From NCBI RefSeq assembly GCF_026213295.1, contig NC_079426.1:20894774-20958773 (forward strand): a stretch of 64,000 nt of DNA, written 5' to 3'. Made by a program: the position numbers and the translations under genes. This stretch comes from Gadus chalcogrammus (lineage: Eukaryota; Chordata; Actinopteri; Gadiformes; Gadidae). Below are positions 12,861-23,116 of the stretch, piece by piece. Under the pieces are notes generated by a model, which worked only from the letters and a program-made list of their open reading frames with translations, was not told where the DNA came from and made no database searches. The first letter of the stretch is position 1, and every line of letters starts with the position of its first letter.

Positions 12861-13199
12861 CCGTCAACAATTGTTCTCTACCCCCCCCCCCCCCCCGCTT
12901 GAAGGTAGGTTTGCTGGTAGATCTCGGGAGGTTGGCTACTTGAAAAGTAGATCTTGGGTCAAAAAAGGTTGGGCACCCCTGCCATAGACTGTGTATAATA
13001 GGTTTGAACGCATGCATGATCACTTAAGATACACAAGATAATAATAATTAGTCCTTAATTCTTCAGCTTTAGATGTGTACCATAACAATACCTAATATAA
13101 TCTTGTACATAACAGTCATCAAACTAAATCCTGTCCTTTTCATGTGTGTGTTTTTTTTTTTAGAAATTAGACACCAGAATGCAAAGCCAGCCACATTAA
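2250..13199 (+). CDS. ccdc172: Coiled-coil domain-containing protein 172, complete 8-exon gene
   Basis: Coding exons: 2250-2328, 2428-2513, 3244-3360, 3675-3840, 4365-4466, 4843-4945, 11838-11925, 13164-13199. All introns are GT-AG, all phases agree, and the sum is 777 nt (258 residues plus stop), the length I recall for human CCDC172. Recognition rests on the N-terminus MSLDNLFQQIIFTEQ (human MSLESLFQHIIFTEH) and on collinear segments in later exons: EEQEQFLEEIGRFNN in exon 4, LKPQTDSTCMR in exon 6 and LKKEQELLKEGDLELV in exon 7. The protein is almost entirely heptad-rich coiled coil, without signal peptide or membrane segment. In mammals it is a testis and sperm-tail-associated protein reported to bind tektin; that role is inferred here by orthology. 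The short last exon (11 codons, KLDTRMQ...) fits position and phase but is too short to prove. Intron 6 is 6.9 kb and, like intron 7, carries transposon insertions. Confidence 0.9.
4641..4722. repeat. (AG)n microsatellite
   Basis: About 40 perfect AG dinucleotides in intron 5 of ccdc172, followed by an A-rich run. It gives spurious Arg-Glu (plus) and Ser-Leu (minus) open frames. Confidence 0.97.
4946..6057. other. Intron 6 of ccdc172, first part: no gene
   Basis: AT-rich intronic DNA with short TATA/CAGTATA runs (about 5020-5055) and an (AT)n tract (6037-6058). Short open frames here show no codon structure or domain. Confidence 0.5.
6058..6535. mobile_element. hAT-type MITE inserted in an (AT)n tract
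   Basis: A ~478-bp block with matching ends: TAGTGCTGTCA on the left, and TACTGCTGTCA when the right end is reverse-complemented. The subterminal sequence repeats CGATTAA/TTAATCGCG/TTAACGCCG motifs, as in a non-autonomous hAT family common in fish. ATATATAT on both sides is compatible with an 8-bp target duplication, but the AT microsatellite makes that uninformative. No protein-coding content. Confidence 0.7.
6575..7425. mobile_element. MITE-like element with CAGTGTTGGG ends
   Basis: An 851-bp segment starts CAGTGTTGGGGAATAACG and ends in the inverse, TCCTTCCCAACACTG. The subterminal parts are rich in ATTCNGAATAC/GTATTCTGTA and GTTACA motifs facing each other. An internal ~130-codon frame resembles no transposase I know. 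Superfamily is not assigned because the target duplication is unclear. Confidence 0.6.
7426..10057. other. Intron 6 of ccdc172, middle part: no gene
   Basis: Unremarkable AT-rich intron with no open frame showing a domain. A small two-arm palindromic stretch TTTCATGAAATGAAA sits at about 8662. Confidence 0.4.
10058..10114. repeat. Interrupted (GT)n microsatellite
   Basis: GT repeat broken by GG and GC dinucleotides, in intron 6 of ccdc172. Confidence 0.95.
10115..11539. other. Intron 6 of ccdc172, last part: no gene
   Basis: No gene, transposase or RNA seen. A tract of CATAATC/ATCATAAT direct repeats lies at about 10565-10635. Confidence 0.4.
11540..11675 (+). mobile_element. Possible 3' tail of a retroposon
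   Basis: This segment ends in CAAATAAAGATAAATAAAA, a polyadenylation-like A-rich tail, after a GC-richer stretch unlike the surrounding intron. That is the usual look of a 5'-truncated LINE or retroposon 3' end. No coding sequence remains and the family is not known. Confidence 0.35.
12395..12981 (+). mobile_element. Internally deleted hAT element, perfect 8-bp TSD
   Basis: Ends are CAGGGGTGCCCAACC on the left and GGTTGGGCACCCCTG on the right, perfect inverted repeats, flanked by identical CCATAGAC (12387-12394 and 12982-12989). This 8-bp duplication is diagnostic of hAT transposition. From 12615 the plus strand opens MAEGKQAKTYHFHPEWEEDY and then stops. That resembles the N-terminus of Charlie-like hAT transposases (also seen in GTF2IRD2-type proteins); the rest of the gene is gone. 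It lies in intron 7 of ccdc172. Confidence 0.88.
12748..12896. repeat. Poly-C minisatellite with CAACAATTG linkers
   Basis: Four long C runs separated three times by a linker reading GTCAACAATTGTTCTCTA, where CAATTG is palindromic. The array replaces the deleted body of the hAT element around it. Poly-C/poly-G of this length can form quadruplex or i-motif structures (established chemistry); whether it does so here is not known. Confidence 0.9.
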
Positions 13200-13974
13200 G
13201 GGGAGCCACACATACAGGAACTCTTTGTGTTTTATAGATTCTTGGACAGTTTGTTTTTATGTTCCATTTTAATTCAAACTTTATTGAAACTATGCTTTAA
13301 AAATTACTGCACTGAGTTAAAGAAAAGGTCCCGCCTTCTCATATTCAAAGTAAACATTGAATATGAAATAGTTATACTGATACTCCTAATAGAATAATAA
13401 CTCGCCAAGAATATTCAATTGTTTAATAATCTCATCTAGCTCTGGCAAATACTTTGTTACTGTTCACGGCTGGTTACAGGTCATTGACAGTGTTCTAACG
13501 CCACCTCCTGGTATCTCTCTGATGTTGCAATCCACCTTTTTTACCTTTAACACTAAGCAGCATAAGTGATCACTGGGAGAAGTAATTTACATAATTGATT
13601 ATTAGAGTGCCTTCAGTTCCAAAGGGCAATTCTTTGGTAGGCCTACTTCTGGTAAAAATGACTGAATGTTAATAAATGGATCGAGAAGTCGATAGCTATT
13701 GAGGTTCTGCAATCCCATTTGATGTGGCCGCGACCCAACTATGGGATTGGTTGTAATAAACAACTAGCATTAAGCTAAGTCACCCATATGCAATCACAAC
13801 ATAATGCAAATACTGTACAACCCCTTGGCCTTTTGCATTATTACAGAGGCATCCATTAAATCTTCGATTATATATCTCATACACACACATGCACAAACTT
13901 AGTCTTTAGAACTTGTAGCCCGACTTTAGACATGTTGACACAAACATATACATCCATCTTAATGAATGTTTTTT
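13200..13974. other. 3' flank of ccdc172, no gene
   Basis: AT-rich 3' untranslated or intergenic DNA. I find no canonical AATAAA close behind the stop codon. A CTCF-type motif lies at 13499-13511. Confidence 0.4.
13499..13511 (-). promoter_or_regulatory. Candidate CTCF-type motif
   Basis: The minus strand reads CCAGGAGGTGGCG, a good match to the remembered vertebrate CTCF core. It sits between the end of ccdc172 and the convergent small secreted-protein gene. Confidence 0.45.
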
Positions 13975-13989
13975 TTATTAAAGATTCAT

Positions 13990-14120
13990 TTTTGCATTTA
14001 TACTTTATTATAGAGTGAGATAGACCGGAAGGTATGGGAGAGAGAGGGGAGGACATGGAGCAAAGGACCACGGTCAGGAATCAAACACAGGTCGCTGCGA
14101 TCACGACTAGGCCTTAATTT
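13990..14120 (-). mobile_element. tRNA-derived SINE fragment
   Basis: The segment ending AGGAATCAAACACAGGTCGC reads on the minus strand as a degenerate tRNA B box (GTTTGATTCC). It is preceded in plus orientation by GGGAGAGAGAGGGGAGGACATGGAG. This arrangement is common in fish tRNA-derived SINEs. The A box is not clear, so the copy is partial or decayed. Confidence 0.45.
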
Positions 14121-14690
14121 TACTCGCTCAGAGTAATGGTGAGCCACCCATTCCATCTTAATTATTAACTGAAATCTTTCCGCAACATCTAAATCAGTCC
14201 CTGATTTATGTTAGTTACACTTGAGGGTACTATTCGTGACAGCTCCAGTTATCTGTTGTGCTCTCAGCTCGGTGATAAACTCCTGGATGACTTCTTCCGG
14301 ACCCAAGTCTTTTGTTTTCAGGCAATTTTTCTGGCCCTTAAAATATGATGACGGTTTGGCAGAAATCTGAGAAGTTGACACTGGAGACCAACAGGCAAAG
14401 AGAAGGGAGTGTTACAAGGGACATGGGGGCAGTTGAAGTCCGGTCAGAAGGGTACATTTTTTCACTTTTTACACTGTGCAATAAGTAACCAAACAATGGT
14501 TTTGGTTGGTGTCTGGATCAATGCAATAACAAGTAATGCAAGATCGCAAATCAATAATACGTTAAAATGGAAATGTTCTACAATGGGAGGGTATTTTATG
14601 CAGAAGACACTCAAGGCAAATACATTTTAAACCTCAGCAAGAGATTTCAGCAATCAGCTTTGGCTCAGGGCTGATGATCAATAGATTTAA
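14121..14690. other. Intergenic DNA downstream of the small secreted-protein gene
   Basis: No gene assigned. The plus-strand stretch at 14345-14450 can be read as a short Glu/Arg-rich peptide, but it has no splice context that I can defend. An ATTAAA just past the minus-strand stop (about 14685) could serve as its polyadenylation signal. Confidence 0.35.
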
Positions 14691-17600
14691 TTAATTCTTA
14701 CGATGGCAAACGGCAAGTATGTTTCCTCCGATGAACTGGGTCGTCCAGCTCCCCGCGGAGCACACTTCATACGGCCGTCCCCTCCGGAGGAAACTGAAAT
14801 CATAACCCTGAGAGAAATGAATGTCACACCAGTCATTCTATAAATCTTTTTCAGACACAGATTTACATGCATTCTTCATCACATTATGAATAAAGAGCAT
14901 GCATGATTTAAGGGTTCCTTTGACAGGCCTATTCACATTGGATGAGGTTCCAGTGATTCACCTCAGTTTGGGCCCTGATTTTGTTACCCTTACCCTTAAC
15001 TAGAGCTTTACCATGCTTAAAAGCAAAAATAACCTCATATGCTCATATTAAAAAAGCTTTCTTTCAAAATATATCATTATGTTTGTGAGGCTGGAGAAAG
15101 ACCAGATTTCAGTTTACGAAAAATTATCTATGACTGCTTTGGCATATTAACAGTGAAATTACTATGTGGTTAAACTAACATGGTTTCTGATGAATCAGTA
15201 ACAGTGGGCAAATTTTTTCTTGCCAGAGACATTTGTAAGTTTCTTTAACCTCATCCACCACCTAACCCTGATTTTGCCACAACAATAAAAACATGCTGCT
15301 CATCCATTTTCAACCCAGACATAAACCTCCAATGAGTCCGGCTTTGCTTGGCTTGATTGCCTTAAAGGTTGGGTATGGAATTCTCTTTTTTGGCCATTTT
15401 TGCAAAATTACTTGAAATCCTTATCATAACCCACTTACAGCCACTGAGTTAGAAGTACTGACATGAAAATTAAACAAGTCAATCATCTGTGGAACGGGCA
15501 GGGCTCGAAAAACTCCAGCCAATGATTGCCAGAACCACCGAATGGCATTGGACAGTGAGTACGTCAATCAAACGGTCGTACTGCACTCCCCCTCCCCCGC
15601 TCCCCGCACTTGACCCCTTCGTGCACGTACTCAAAGCTCGTGACCCAGAGCAAGCTTCTGTTTGTTGTTGTCCTGCGTTAGCTACTGGAGCTAGCTAACT
15701 AGCTAAACCAGCACTAGAATACAACCCTAAACTCCAACCTAGCTAGGCTGGCTCGCTCTCGCGCATCTGTGTTCTCGCTCGTGCATGATTGCGCGTCCAT
15801 GTACTTGGAATGGGAGGAGTCAGAGTCAAGGAGAGGGGGTAGGACCATTCGAGTTGTGTGTTTCAAAATCTGCTGGCGTTTCGCAAATCCCATACCCAAC
15901 CTTTAAGCATTAAGGAATTTAATGTTCCTTATTATTATTATTTTAAGCCGATGAGCAATAACTAAGACAAAAGCATTGTCTGTACATCTTCGATCTTCGT
16001 CCTTGGCTAATCGTATGCTCAGCCAGTAGCTACTGGAAGGGTTTGTGGCGAAACATCCTGTCTGCACACCAACCCTCTTAAACATAGTATACATTTGATC
16101 CACGTGCAGATACTATGTTTGTTTGTCAGATTAATGCTAATTTATGAATGTTGTGGTAGAAATTAACCTTACATTTTATGTTAAACTATGATTATTATTA
16201 GGCCTACATATCATATAGATACTTTAATAGTGGAAAATAGCTGATCACCTTTCCCCTTATCTGCCATGTGGCACCAGTGAGTGGGTCCAGTCTATTCCCA
16301 TCTGATGTACTCTCTGAAGAAAATACTGACATTCACACGTGTGCATCATCTCTGTTTGTATAAGGATAATATAAGTTTCAAAAGTCACATTGGGACCCAG
16401 AAGACATGAGAATATGCTGACATCCACACAGTATGACACAGACCCAAACATGCTATGCACATCAATATTTGATGAAAGTCCAACTTTGTATTGTGTAAGG
16501 ATTGGGGATATAAGGAGCAGTACGGGAGTCATTCAGTAGTGTGTATTTGCAGATACCATTCGGCTTTGTTGTCTCTCGTTTGCGGGTGGCAATAAACTCT
16601 CCATCTATACTTGACCTGGACTCTCCGATTCCTCTTGCCTATAGCTAGTTGAAGTGAATTAGATAAGTCGTTATTAGAAATCCCAACACAATGTGTAATG
16701 CATTCAATTGAGAAAGAAAGCGATTGGCGTTTTTTCCTTAATTAATTGAGGTTATATATTTATGTTTATATTTAGTAATTATGTCGGAATGGGTTTTTTG
16801 TCCGAACAACCGCATAGTCCTGTAGTGTCTGCACAAAGTCACCAAACTAATTACAACACCATCAATATAACTTACAACAAGAGCATCTCCCAATGTCTCA
16901 AACAATAAATCGTTACTAAACTGAACTGTCAGGACACCTGAAAGCGAGCTCTCTGGTGAATACGCATTTTGAAGTGTCTCAAAGTCAATGCATAACGCTT
17001 CGATCTGTAAAATCCTTGTTGCACCTAGGAAATAGTTATTGTATGCCTTTCAGTTCTGTTTTTGTCTCGTGGGCCTATAGGGGCAGGCCTCGAGCCAATT
17101 CAAACTTTAGTTTGGTCTTTCAGTATTGAATATGTGCTTGTGATGCTACATTTTCGTAAGTTATATTTCAACCACACACACAGACAGAAGCTGTGTGGAT
17201 ATATAAGCGTGCCGGCAGAAACTCAGCAAGGGCAGAGGCTCACAAAGCTGACATTAAGAGGCTGCAGAGTACCTAAGTAATAGGCTCAGTACAGGAGCTC
17301 TCTACTTGGAGAAATCGATTCACGCCAGCATCACAATTCTTTGCTACTTAACATGTGTGGTCAAGTTGACTCAAACATCTTTAATGTTATCTTTGTGGTA
17401 GCAAATGAACGATAGGTACTACAGACTGTGGTATAGTCAAGTGGATTCCATTAGTCAATACACATCACCTACATTCTGTTCTGTTTGGTGTTAAGCCACC
17501 TAAAAGATAAAATCACACCCATCTTGTTAAATATTATTGCAATATTCACAGAATCACAGTAATTTCAGATTTGCAATGATACCCACTCCAAAATGGGATA

Positions 17601-18907
17601 TCATATATCTGAAGGTCCCTGTTGATTCCAGTCCCTACTCTGGACCTTAGAATTGTTCTGACTTTCGTTATTATTAGTCATTATTTATTTTCTACACAGA
17701 TCTAAGTACCCCTCTCATCCTGGGCCACTGTCAGCCAGGCAGCGCTAATTAAAATGAAGCCATTGATTGGCCAACGTTATAACCAAAAGCCGGCCAGATT
17801 CCCTCTGTCCATAACCCTGTGGGATGTAGCCTCAACCCCGGAGAAATCCTATTCATGAAAGCCCAGAAGTAGTCCAAAAAATTCCACACACGCTTTGTGA
17901 AAATATAATTGGCTGTTGAAACTGACACATCCACTTGAATATCAAAGGAATTCACTACAGCCACAGAAGGCCAAACTTTCACAGTTTTCTATACATCAAA
18001 TAGCTTGGAATACAACCAGTGGGAAACAATAACCAACAGTGTAGCATGTGTATACAGTACACTAACTTAATGGATATACCGTAATCTTCATTGACTAAGA
18101 TAGGTAGTACTTACATGGTTACACATCGGCTTGCAGTAGACTTTCTCCTCGATGTCAACACATACTACTCCTCCATTGCTGTGCACCTTTACTGATGGAG
18201 ACCCGTTAGACAAATGACAACCTATAGGCAGGAAGATAGGAATCAGAAAATCAATCATTTAGGATAACACTCCTCGCTCAATGATTAAAAGCAGGGCCTT
18301 TCTCTCTGGTTTGTATGCTACCGTCAACTGGATGACTGGACTGCTTGAGCATTGTAGTCAGCATTGCCATGGAGTGCAGAATTTGAGCTCTATCCTCTGC
18401 ACTCCATTTGGACAAGAGATAACGGTCACAGGACTCGGCTGCAACCTGTTGGACAGAGGAGACACACCAACTAAGACTTTAGTGCTGTTTCTTGCCATGG
18501 CCATTTTGGTCTCTTCTATCTCATTAGAAGTTAACGGCATTCTCTAGACTAGAGAACACACTGCTGACGATCAATGATAATGATGCATTAATACTTACTC
18601 TGTCCTGGTGAAACATGTCTGTGGTACAATTTTCCTGTACATTTTGTAGTACAACAGTGCTGGCAAGCAATGCTGCGCACAGCCAAGCACACAGACACGT
18701 AGACACACACAGACACACAAAAAATCAACAAATGTATGCCATGTAATGGAACGGTAAAACATGTAGCTGTATACCGGTACAAAGTAGCGGATTACTGATA
18801 GAAATTATTCTCTGTTCAGGCTATTTTGCAATTAAGTTAAGAGCAAATAAAAAGGCCTTCGTACCTGTCAGTATGCAGAGACATAGCGGCGTCACTTTTG
18901 TTCCCAT
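14691..18907 (-). CDS. Small secreted cysteine-rich protein, CCP/sushi-like, 3 exons
   Basis: Minus-strand exons: 18865-18907, 18115-18221, 14691-14807 (43+107+117 nt = 88 residues plus stop). Introns are GT-AG (donors GTACG and GTAAGT) and phases 1 and 0 join cleanly. Exon 1 opens MGTKVTPLCLCILTG, a short hydrophobic leader that looks like a signal peptide. The mature part has six cysteines. Exon 3 (GYDFSFLRRGRPYEVCS, then GSWTTQFIGGNILAVC) follows the CCP/sushi pattern C-x2-GY...Y-x2-C...G-x-W...C. Exon 2 adds VCVDIEEKVYCKPMC. A TATA-like box lies about 55 bp upstream of the start codon. No membrane segment follows the leader. I do not recognise the family; a soluble extracellular binding or defence role is only inference. 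The gene converges on ccdc172, and a TTAA-flanked MITE sits in its 3.3-kb second intron. Confidence 0.65.
15362..15906. mobile_element. MITE with TTAA ends and AGGTTGGGTATGG inverted repeats
   Basis: The block begins TTAA-AGGTTGGGTATGG and ends CCATACCCAACCT-TTAA, a perfect 17-bp inverted match including the TTAA. TTAA target duplication is characteristic of piggyBac-type and some other superfamilies. The interior is CpG-rich, has GCTAGCTAACTAGCTA-like palindromes at about 15690, and encodes nothing I recognise. It lies in intron 2 of the minus-strand secreted-protein gene. Confidence 0.75.
15907..18114. other. Intron 2 of the small secreted-protein gene, remainder
   Basis: No exon, transposase or RNA gene that I can support. 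A minus-strand frame at 17749-17982 is open for 77 codons but has no splice context joining its neighbours and no domain. Confidence 0.4.
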
Positions 18908-18960
18908 GACTGCCAAATATTTTTTGCGTTACAGACTGCGAGCTGACCACTGAGGCTGAT

Positions 18961-18969
18961 TCTTTTATG
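18961..18969 (-). promoter_or_regulatory. TATA-like box of the small secreted-protein gene
   Basis: The minus strand reads CATAAAAGA, about 55 bp before the start codon of the three-exon gene. This leaves room for a start site and a ~25-nt leader, the spacing expected of a TATA-driven promoter. Confidence 0.5.
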
Positions 18970-20090
18970 CCAGGAACCAGTGGCGGGGGTCAAGCTTACA
19001 CATTGGCCAATATTGGGCAATATTTGGATTCATTCATCGGGAAACAATATTGGGAAACCCTTGTTGTCGTAGTGAGTCATCGAGTCAGCCTAAAATCAAA
19101 ATGCAAATAATACAATTTCTTCCAGATTAAATGTTTTGTTTGTTTTGTTTTCTCTGATCTTGATAGAACCACTCAAGTTTGGAAGTGCGAGATTTTGGTA
19201 ATTAGCCTTTTTGATCTGTGGATTTTTCCTCATCTGACATGGGAGCTGGCACTGCATACTGTATTTGTATATGTAGCACCCCCCCCTCCCCTCCCAAATC
19301 AAACTGACACACTTAATGGCTCTGTGTGTCAGTCAGTAGGTTATGCCACAAAGGAAGGACGAGTAAATCATTTATATGGATGTTATTTATAATGTATATC
19401 TGACTATCTGGGCACAGCTGAATTATTCACGCCCTCTGAAAGAGCAATTGCGCACATCTAACAGGGACAATTGGCTTTTTTGTTATGTTTGGATTGAAGA
19501 ACAGTCCATTTTACTCAAAATTGGCCTAATGTTAGTTTTTCACTTCTTTGATCATCGGATCAAACTGTATACATCATTATATCGGTGTATTATAATAGAC
19601 GTTTCTGTAGAGCTGTAGTAGCTCCTGCCTATAATGTTGAAGAACACAGCATGGCTAACGTGAACACGTGAGAGATGTAACAGAGATAGAGTGGGCAGAG
19701 GTTTCACAATGGCGGCCGTTTAAGAACAATTATAAATATAGTATCAAATATAATATATCATGCCAAACCCCATCCCACTTCATATCTGCCGTTTGTCTCA
19801 GTTTGGGACGCACCAGCACTGGCAAACCCAAAGGCAGTGCAGAGGTCCCCCAGAATGTGCTTAGCCCCTGCAAGGGCCCTTCACCAATGTTGCTTAGACA
19901 TATCACAACATAACAGATCACATCACGTAAAGTAGAAACCTAAACAATCACCACTGACTAAATCAGTGGTGATTGTTGTGACTACACAGACATCTCTGCT
20001 TAGCACATGTAAGCACACCCTTCTGTTTCACCGTTTCTCACCATAGAAACCAAGCAGCTGTGGCCGCTGCTCAGATCCTTCAGTGCCTGG
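18970..20090. other. Intergenic DNA with a perfect short hairpin
   Basis: No gene recognised. A 15-bp perfect hairpin lies at 19943-19977. The remainder is AT-rich with no domain-bearing frame. Confidence 0.4.
19943..19977. repeat. Perfect 15-bp hairpin with 5-nt loop
   Basis: Left arm AACAATCACCACTGA (19943-19957), loop CTAAA, right arm TCAGTGGTGATTGTT (19963-19977). No T-run follows to suggest a Pol III terminator, and the stem is too short for a typical microRNA precursor. Confidence 0.7.
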
Positions 20091-20104
20091 CCAGCAGGGG
20101 GCCC
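20091..20104 (+). promoter_or_regulatory. Candidate CTCF-type motif
   Basis: CCAGCAGGGGGCCC on the plus strand, preceded by TGG, a strong match to the vertebrate CTCF core. It is in opposite orientation to the motif at 13499, and the pair brackets the small secreted-protein gene. Confidence 0.5.
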
Positions 20105-22858
20105 CAGCTCACTGCATTTGCACATGTGCACATATTACACTGTCAAATGTATTGGATCCTACATTACTTATGCGAGCGGTTCATGTGAAACATGGGTTTT
20201 ATCACCTGGCCTATACAATCCAGTATCTTAAAATAGGAACTTACTTCATTGACTAAAACTAATACCTCTCAATGATACGTAATCATGCAAAATACTAAGC
20301 AAAATTGGTTGCTTTTTCCAGCTGAACTTGTTATTAATGCTAAACCGTTACAAAACGCCCCAGAAAAGTGAAAATATCCAAACTGCGAGTGCTTGGATCC
20401 ATTATACCCTTGAAGTCCACATGATCCAGAGGATGGGGCTATGTGAGGCATGGGTGTAAAGAATGATGTATATGTCCATCTATTTGGTGGCAGGCAGGAA
20501 ACAGTGGTTAGATAAATCAAACCAAGCCTTAATCTTGCTTCTCAGCAAGCCGTGCCAAGCTAGATGAGAGGAGGCACGCTGATGCCCCACAGAGCTGCAG
20601 TGATTTAGCTGCAGTATCAATTGTTCCCCTGCGCCGAGCATGTCCCCGAGAGGTGCAAAACGAGCCGGGAACCTCGCTGTGCTTTTACCAGGAGGAGTTG
20701 ACATTTACATCGGTGTTTATCATGGTAAGTATGAGGGCAGGTTGCATTAGAAGTCCCATCCTGGGACATATTCAAGGCCGACGTCTGTTCGGTGCGAAGA
20801 TAAAAAAAGACACACACACACACTCACTCACCTAATGCCAAAAGACACACTCCCAGGTGACACTCCCTCCCCGAAACACACCTGATGCACTCATGTGTTG
20901 CTTCGGGCAGCCTCCCTGAATGCACTGTCTAATAGCCCTTATCAATGGCTCGTCGGACAGCGAGGTTGCCCTCCTTTGCGGCTAACCTTTCTCAAATACC
21001 TGTGACATTCTTTCCGTGGTGCGCTTTGTCTCGCCGCGCTTCTAAAGGCATTGTGCCGGGCCGGCCAGCCGTGGAGAAAAAGGCCTCCACTGTTGTCAAA
21101 TGATTCACATGGGCGCGCTGTCGATGGCCAGGCAGAGGTAATTGGTATTCCGACAGACTCTCTGGCTACATTTCCAACCGATTTTTTTCTTCCTGTCTGT
21201 GTGTGTTTATGTGATGGGGAGGGGGAACGGGGGTACGGCTGTACCTCTAGGGAAAGCATTGACGCTCGTAATTCCTATTAGCTCTTTTTAATGACCCTCT
21301 TTGCTGTGAATATGAGGGCTGATTAGGAAGGGAACACACCCACTAAAAGGTCTCGGTAGGAGATATGACGAGCTCTGAGTGGTGCTGGGGACCAGATGAA
21401 AAACACGACACGCTTTGGTTTATTTTGTTTCTTGGACACGTTGTGTCTCCCCTGCACATAAATGTGTTTTTTCTTCATAACAAAATGGAAATGGGAGAAA
21501 GTTGCCGAAGGGGACGGCTAAACGTTGGCCGATTAGCTGTCCACTTGCACTAGCATCGACTAGAGAAGAGTTGCAGGAAAAACAACAATTACAAACTGAT
21601 TTACATGATTATAAAAAGTGAGGGACGTGGAAGGACCGATTTTGGTCAGGACAATCTCCATCTATTTAACTATGACTAGTGAAGAGGTGAAGGAAGAACA
21701 CCCTAGCCACTCCACTCTTATCTCGCATGCAGTTTATCTTTTGGGGGGTGGATGGTGGGGGGGGGGGGGGGTGTTTCTTGCACACAAATTATTGGACCAT
21801 TGAGAAAAACAGAGCTTTTGGGAAATAGGGAAGGAGAAAAGCCCATTTGGACTTAAATGCCATGTTTGTTTGCCTGTACTTTAAGAAGATCTCAGCAGAC
21901 GAACCCTGAGGCTTCGAATAAGTGACACAGCCACTTATTCAATCCGCCTGAAAAACACAAAAAAATAATCTAAACACCTACAGGGGGAATACTATAATGA
22001 GCACCTAGAATACACCACTGCAGCACAAAAACAAAACCTGACGACGGAGGGAGCTGTTCATTTATGTACAATAAATAAATAATTGTACAAAATAAATAAA
22101 AGAATGATGAACGAATGAAGCCATCACCACTGCACCACACTTGACACCTCTCCGACCAGCCACAGTCTGATTCAACGTCAGACTGGGCCTACACCTCGCT
22201 CTGGTCTAGCAGACACTCCCCCCTTCCCGTACGCGCTGCAGCGCCTCTTGTTCTGCCAGCTGCCGTCTCTCTGCTCGGGGGGGACCACTCAGAACAATCA
22301 TGTTATCTTGTCAGCAGATGCGACTAACCTAGTTACCAGGATTCCCATCTCCAAGCCGTACAGCTGGAACTGGTGGCTCCAAACGTACCATATCTGCGAC
22401 GGGGAGAGCGGTACTGCCAAGCATGCTTCGGAGGCAGCGAGATCCGTCTCAGTTACATATTTGCTCTACTTTTTGGTTGTACTTTTTGTCGTGTTGTTTA
22501 GTTCTCGCTCCGGGGCTGTTGTAAACAGCTAATAGGAAAGAGAAGAATGGAAGTAGCGTTTCGGAAGATATTAGCAGTCATGAACTTCTCTCAGTCTCAC
22601 TCCTACTGTTAGCGTGACTTGACTCCTGACTGATTGAAGCTCTGGGGATGGTGATACTTGGCAGTAGCATGCAAACTTGGCACCTATCAGGTTAAACAAT
22701 ATTTGGCACTTGACTTGAATACACTTTATAGTTTTCATTTTTGCCATTGGGTAACATAAAATCAGAGGCTTCATGCAGTACTTTACTCAGTACAGCTCAA
22801 GTACCCCTTGACACATCAAACCATTTTTCCCACTTTGAATTATACTATTGGTATTTAG
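20105..22858. other. Intergenic DNA, no gene assigned
   Basis: Contains CpG-bearing stretches (20930-21260 and 22140-22540), a G-run (about 21755-21770) and a possible donor site GTAAGT after a short open stretch at 20653-20724. None can be tied to a defensible exon chain. The 22140-22540 block could be the 5' end of a retroelement, but no protein motif supports that. Confidence 0.35.
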
Positions 22859-23116
22859 TAGAGATGTCCGATATTATCGGCCCACCGATATTATCGGCCC
22901 GATATTAGCATAAAAATGTAATATCTGTCAATATCGGTATCGTATTTTTTTTGCCTTAAAACCGATAAAATAATGCTTGCATTACACCCAAATAGTTCTT
23001 ATGCGCTCCTGAAGCGTTTACTGGCGCACAGATGATGACCTCATCAAGCTGCGTCTTGAACCTTACAAACAAACAAGCGTGGATGGCTACAAACTTGCTC
23101 GCTCTGTTTCAACACT

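Noticed and set aside
12659..13023. Poly-proline and poly-glycine frames
   Set aside because: Translation of the poly-C array on either strand, with no flanking protein.
14340..14455. Glu/Arg-rich short frame as an alternative last exon of ccdc172
   Set aside because: The model closes with a stop at 13199 at the expected length, and no good acceptor in phase was seen here.
17749..17982. Possible extra exon of the minus-strand secreted-protein gene
   Set aside because: Exons 2 and 3 already join in phase to a stop codon; this frame has no matching splice sites or domain.
20630..20740. Short open stretch followed by a GTAAGT donor
   Set aside because: No upstream acceptor, partner exon or recognisable protein; cannot be distinguished from chance.
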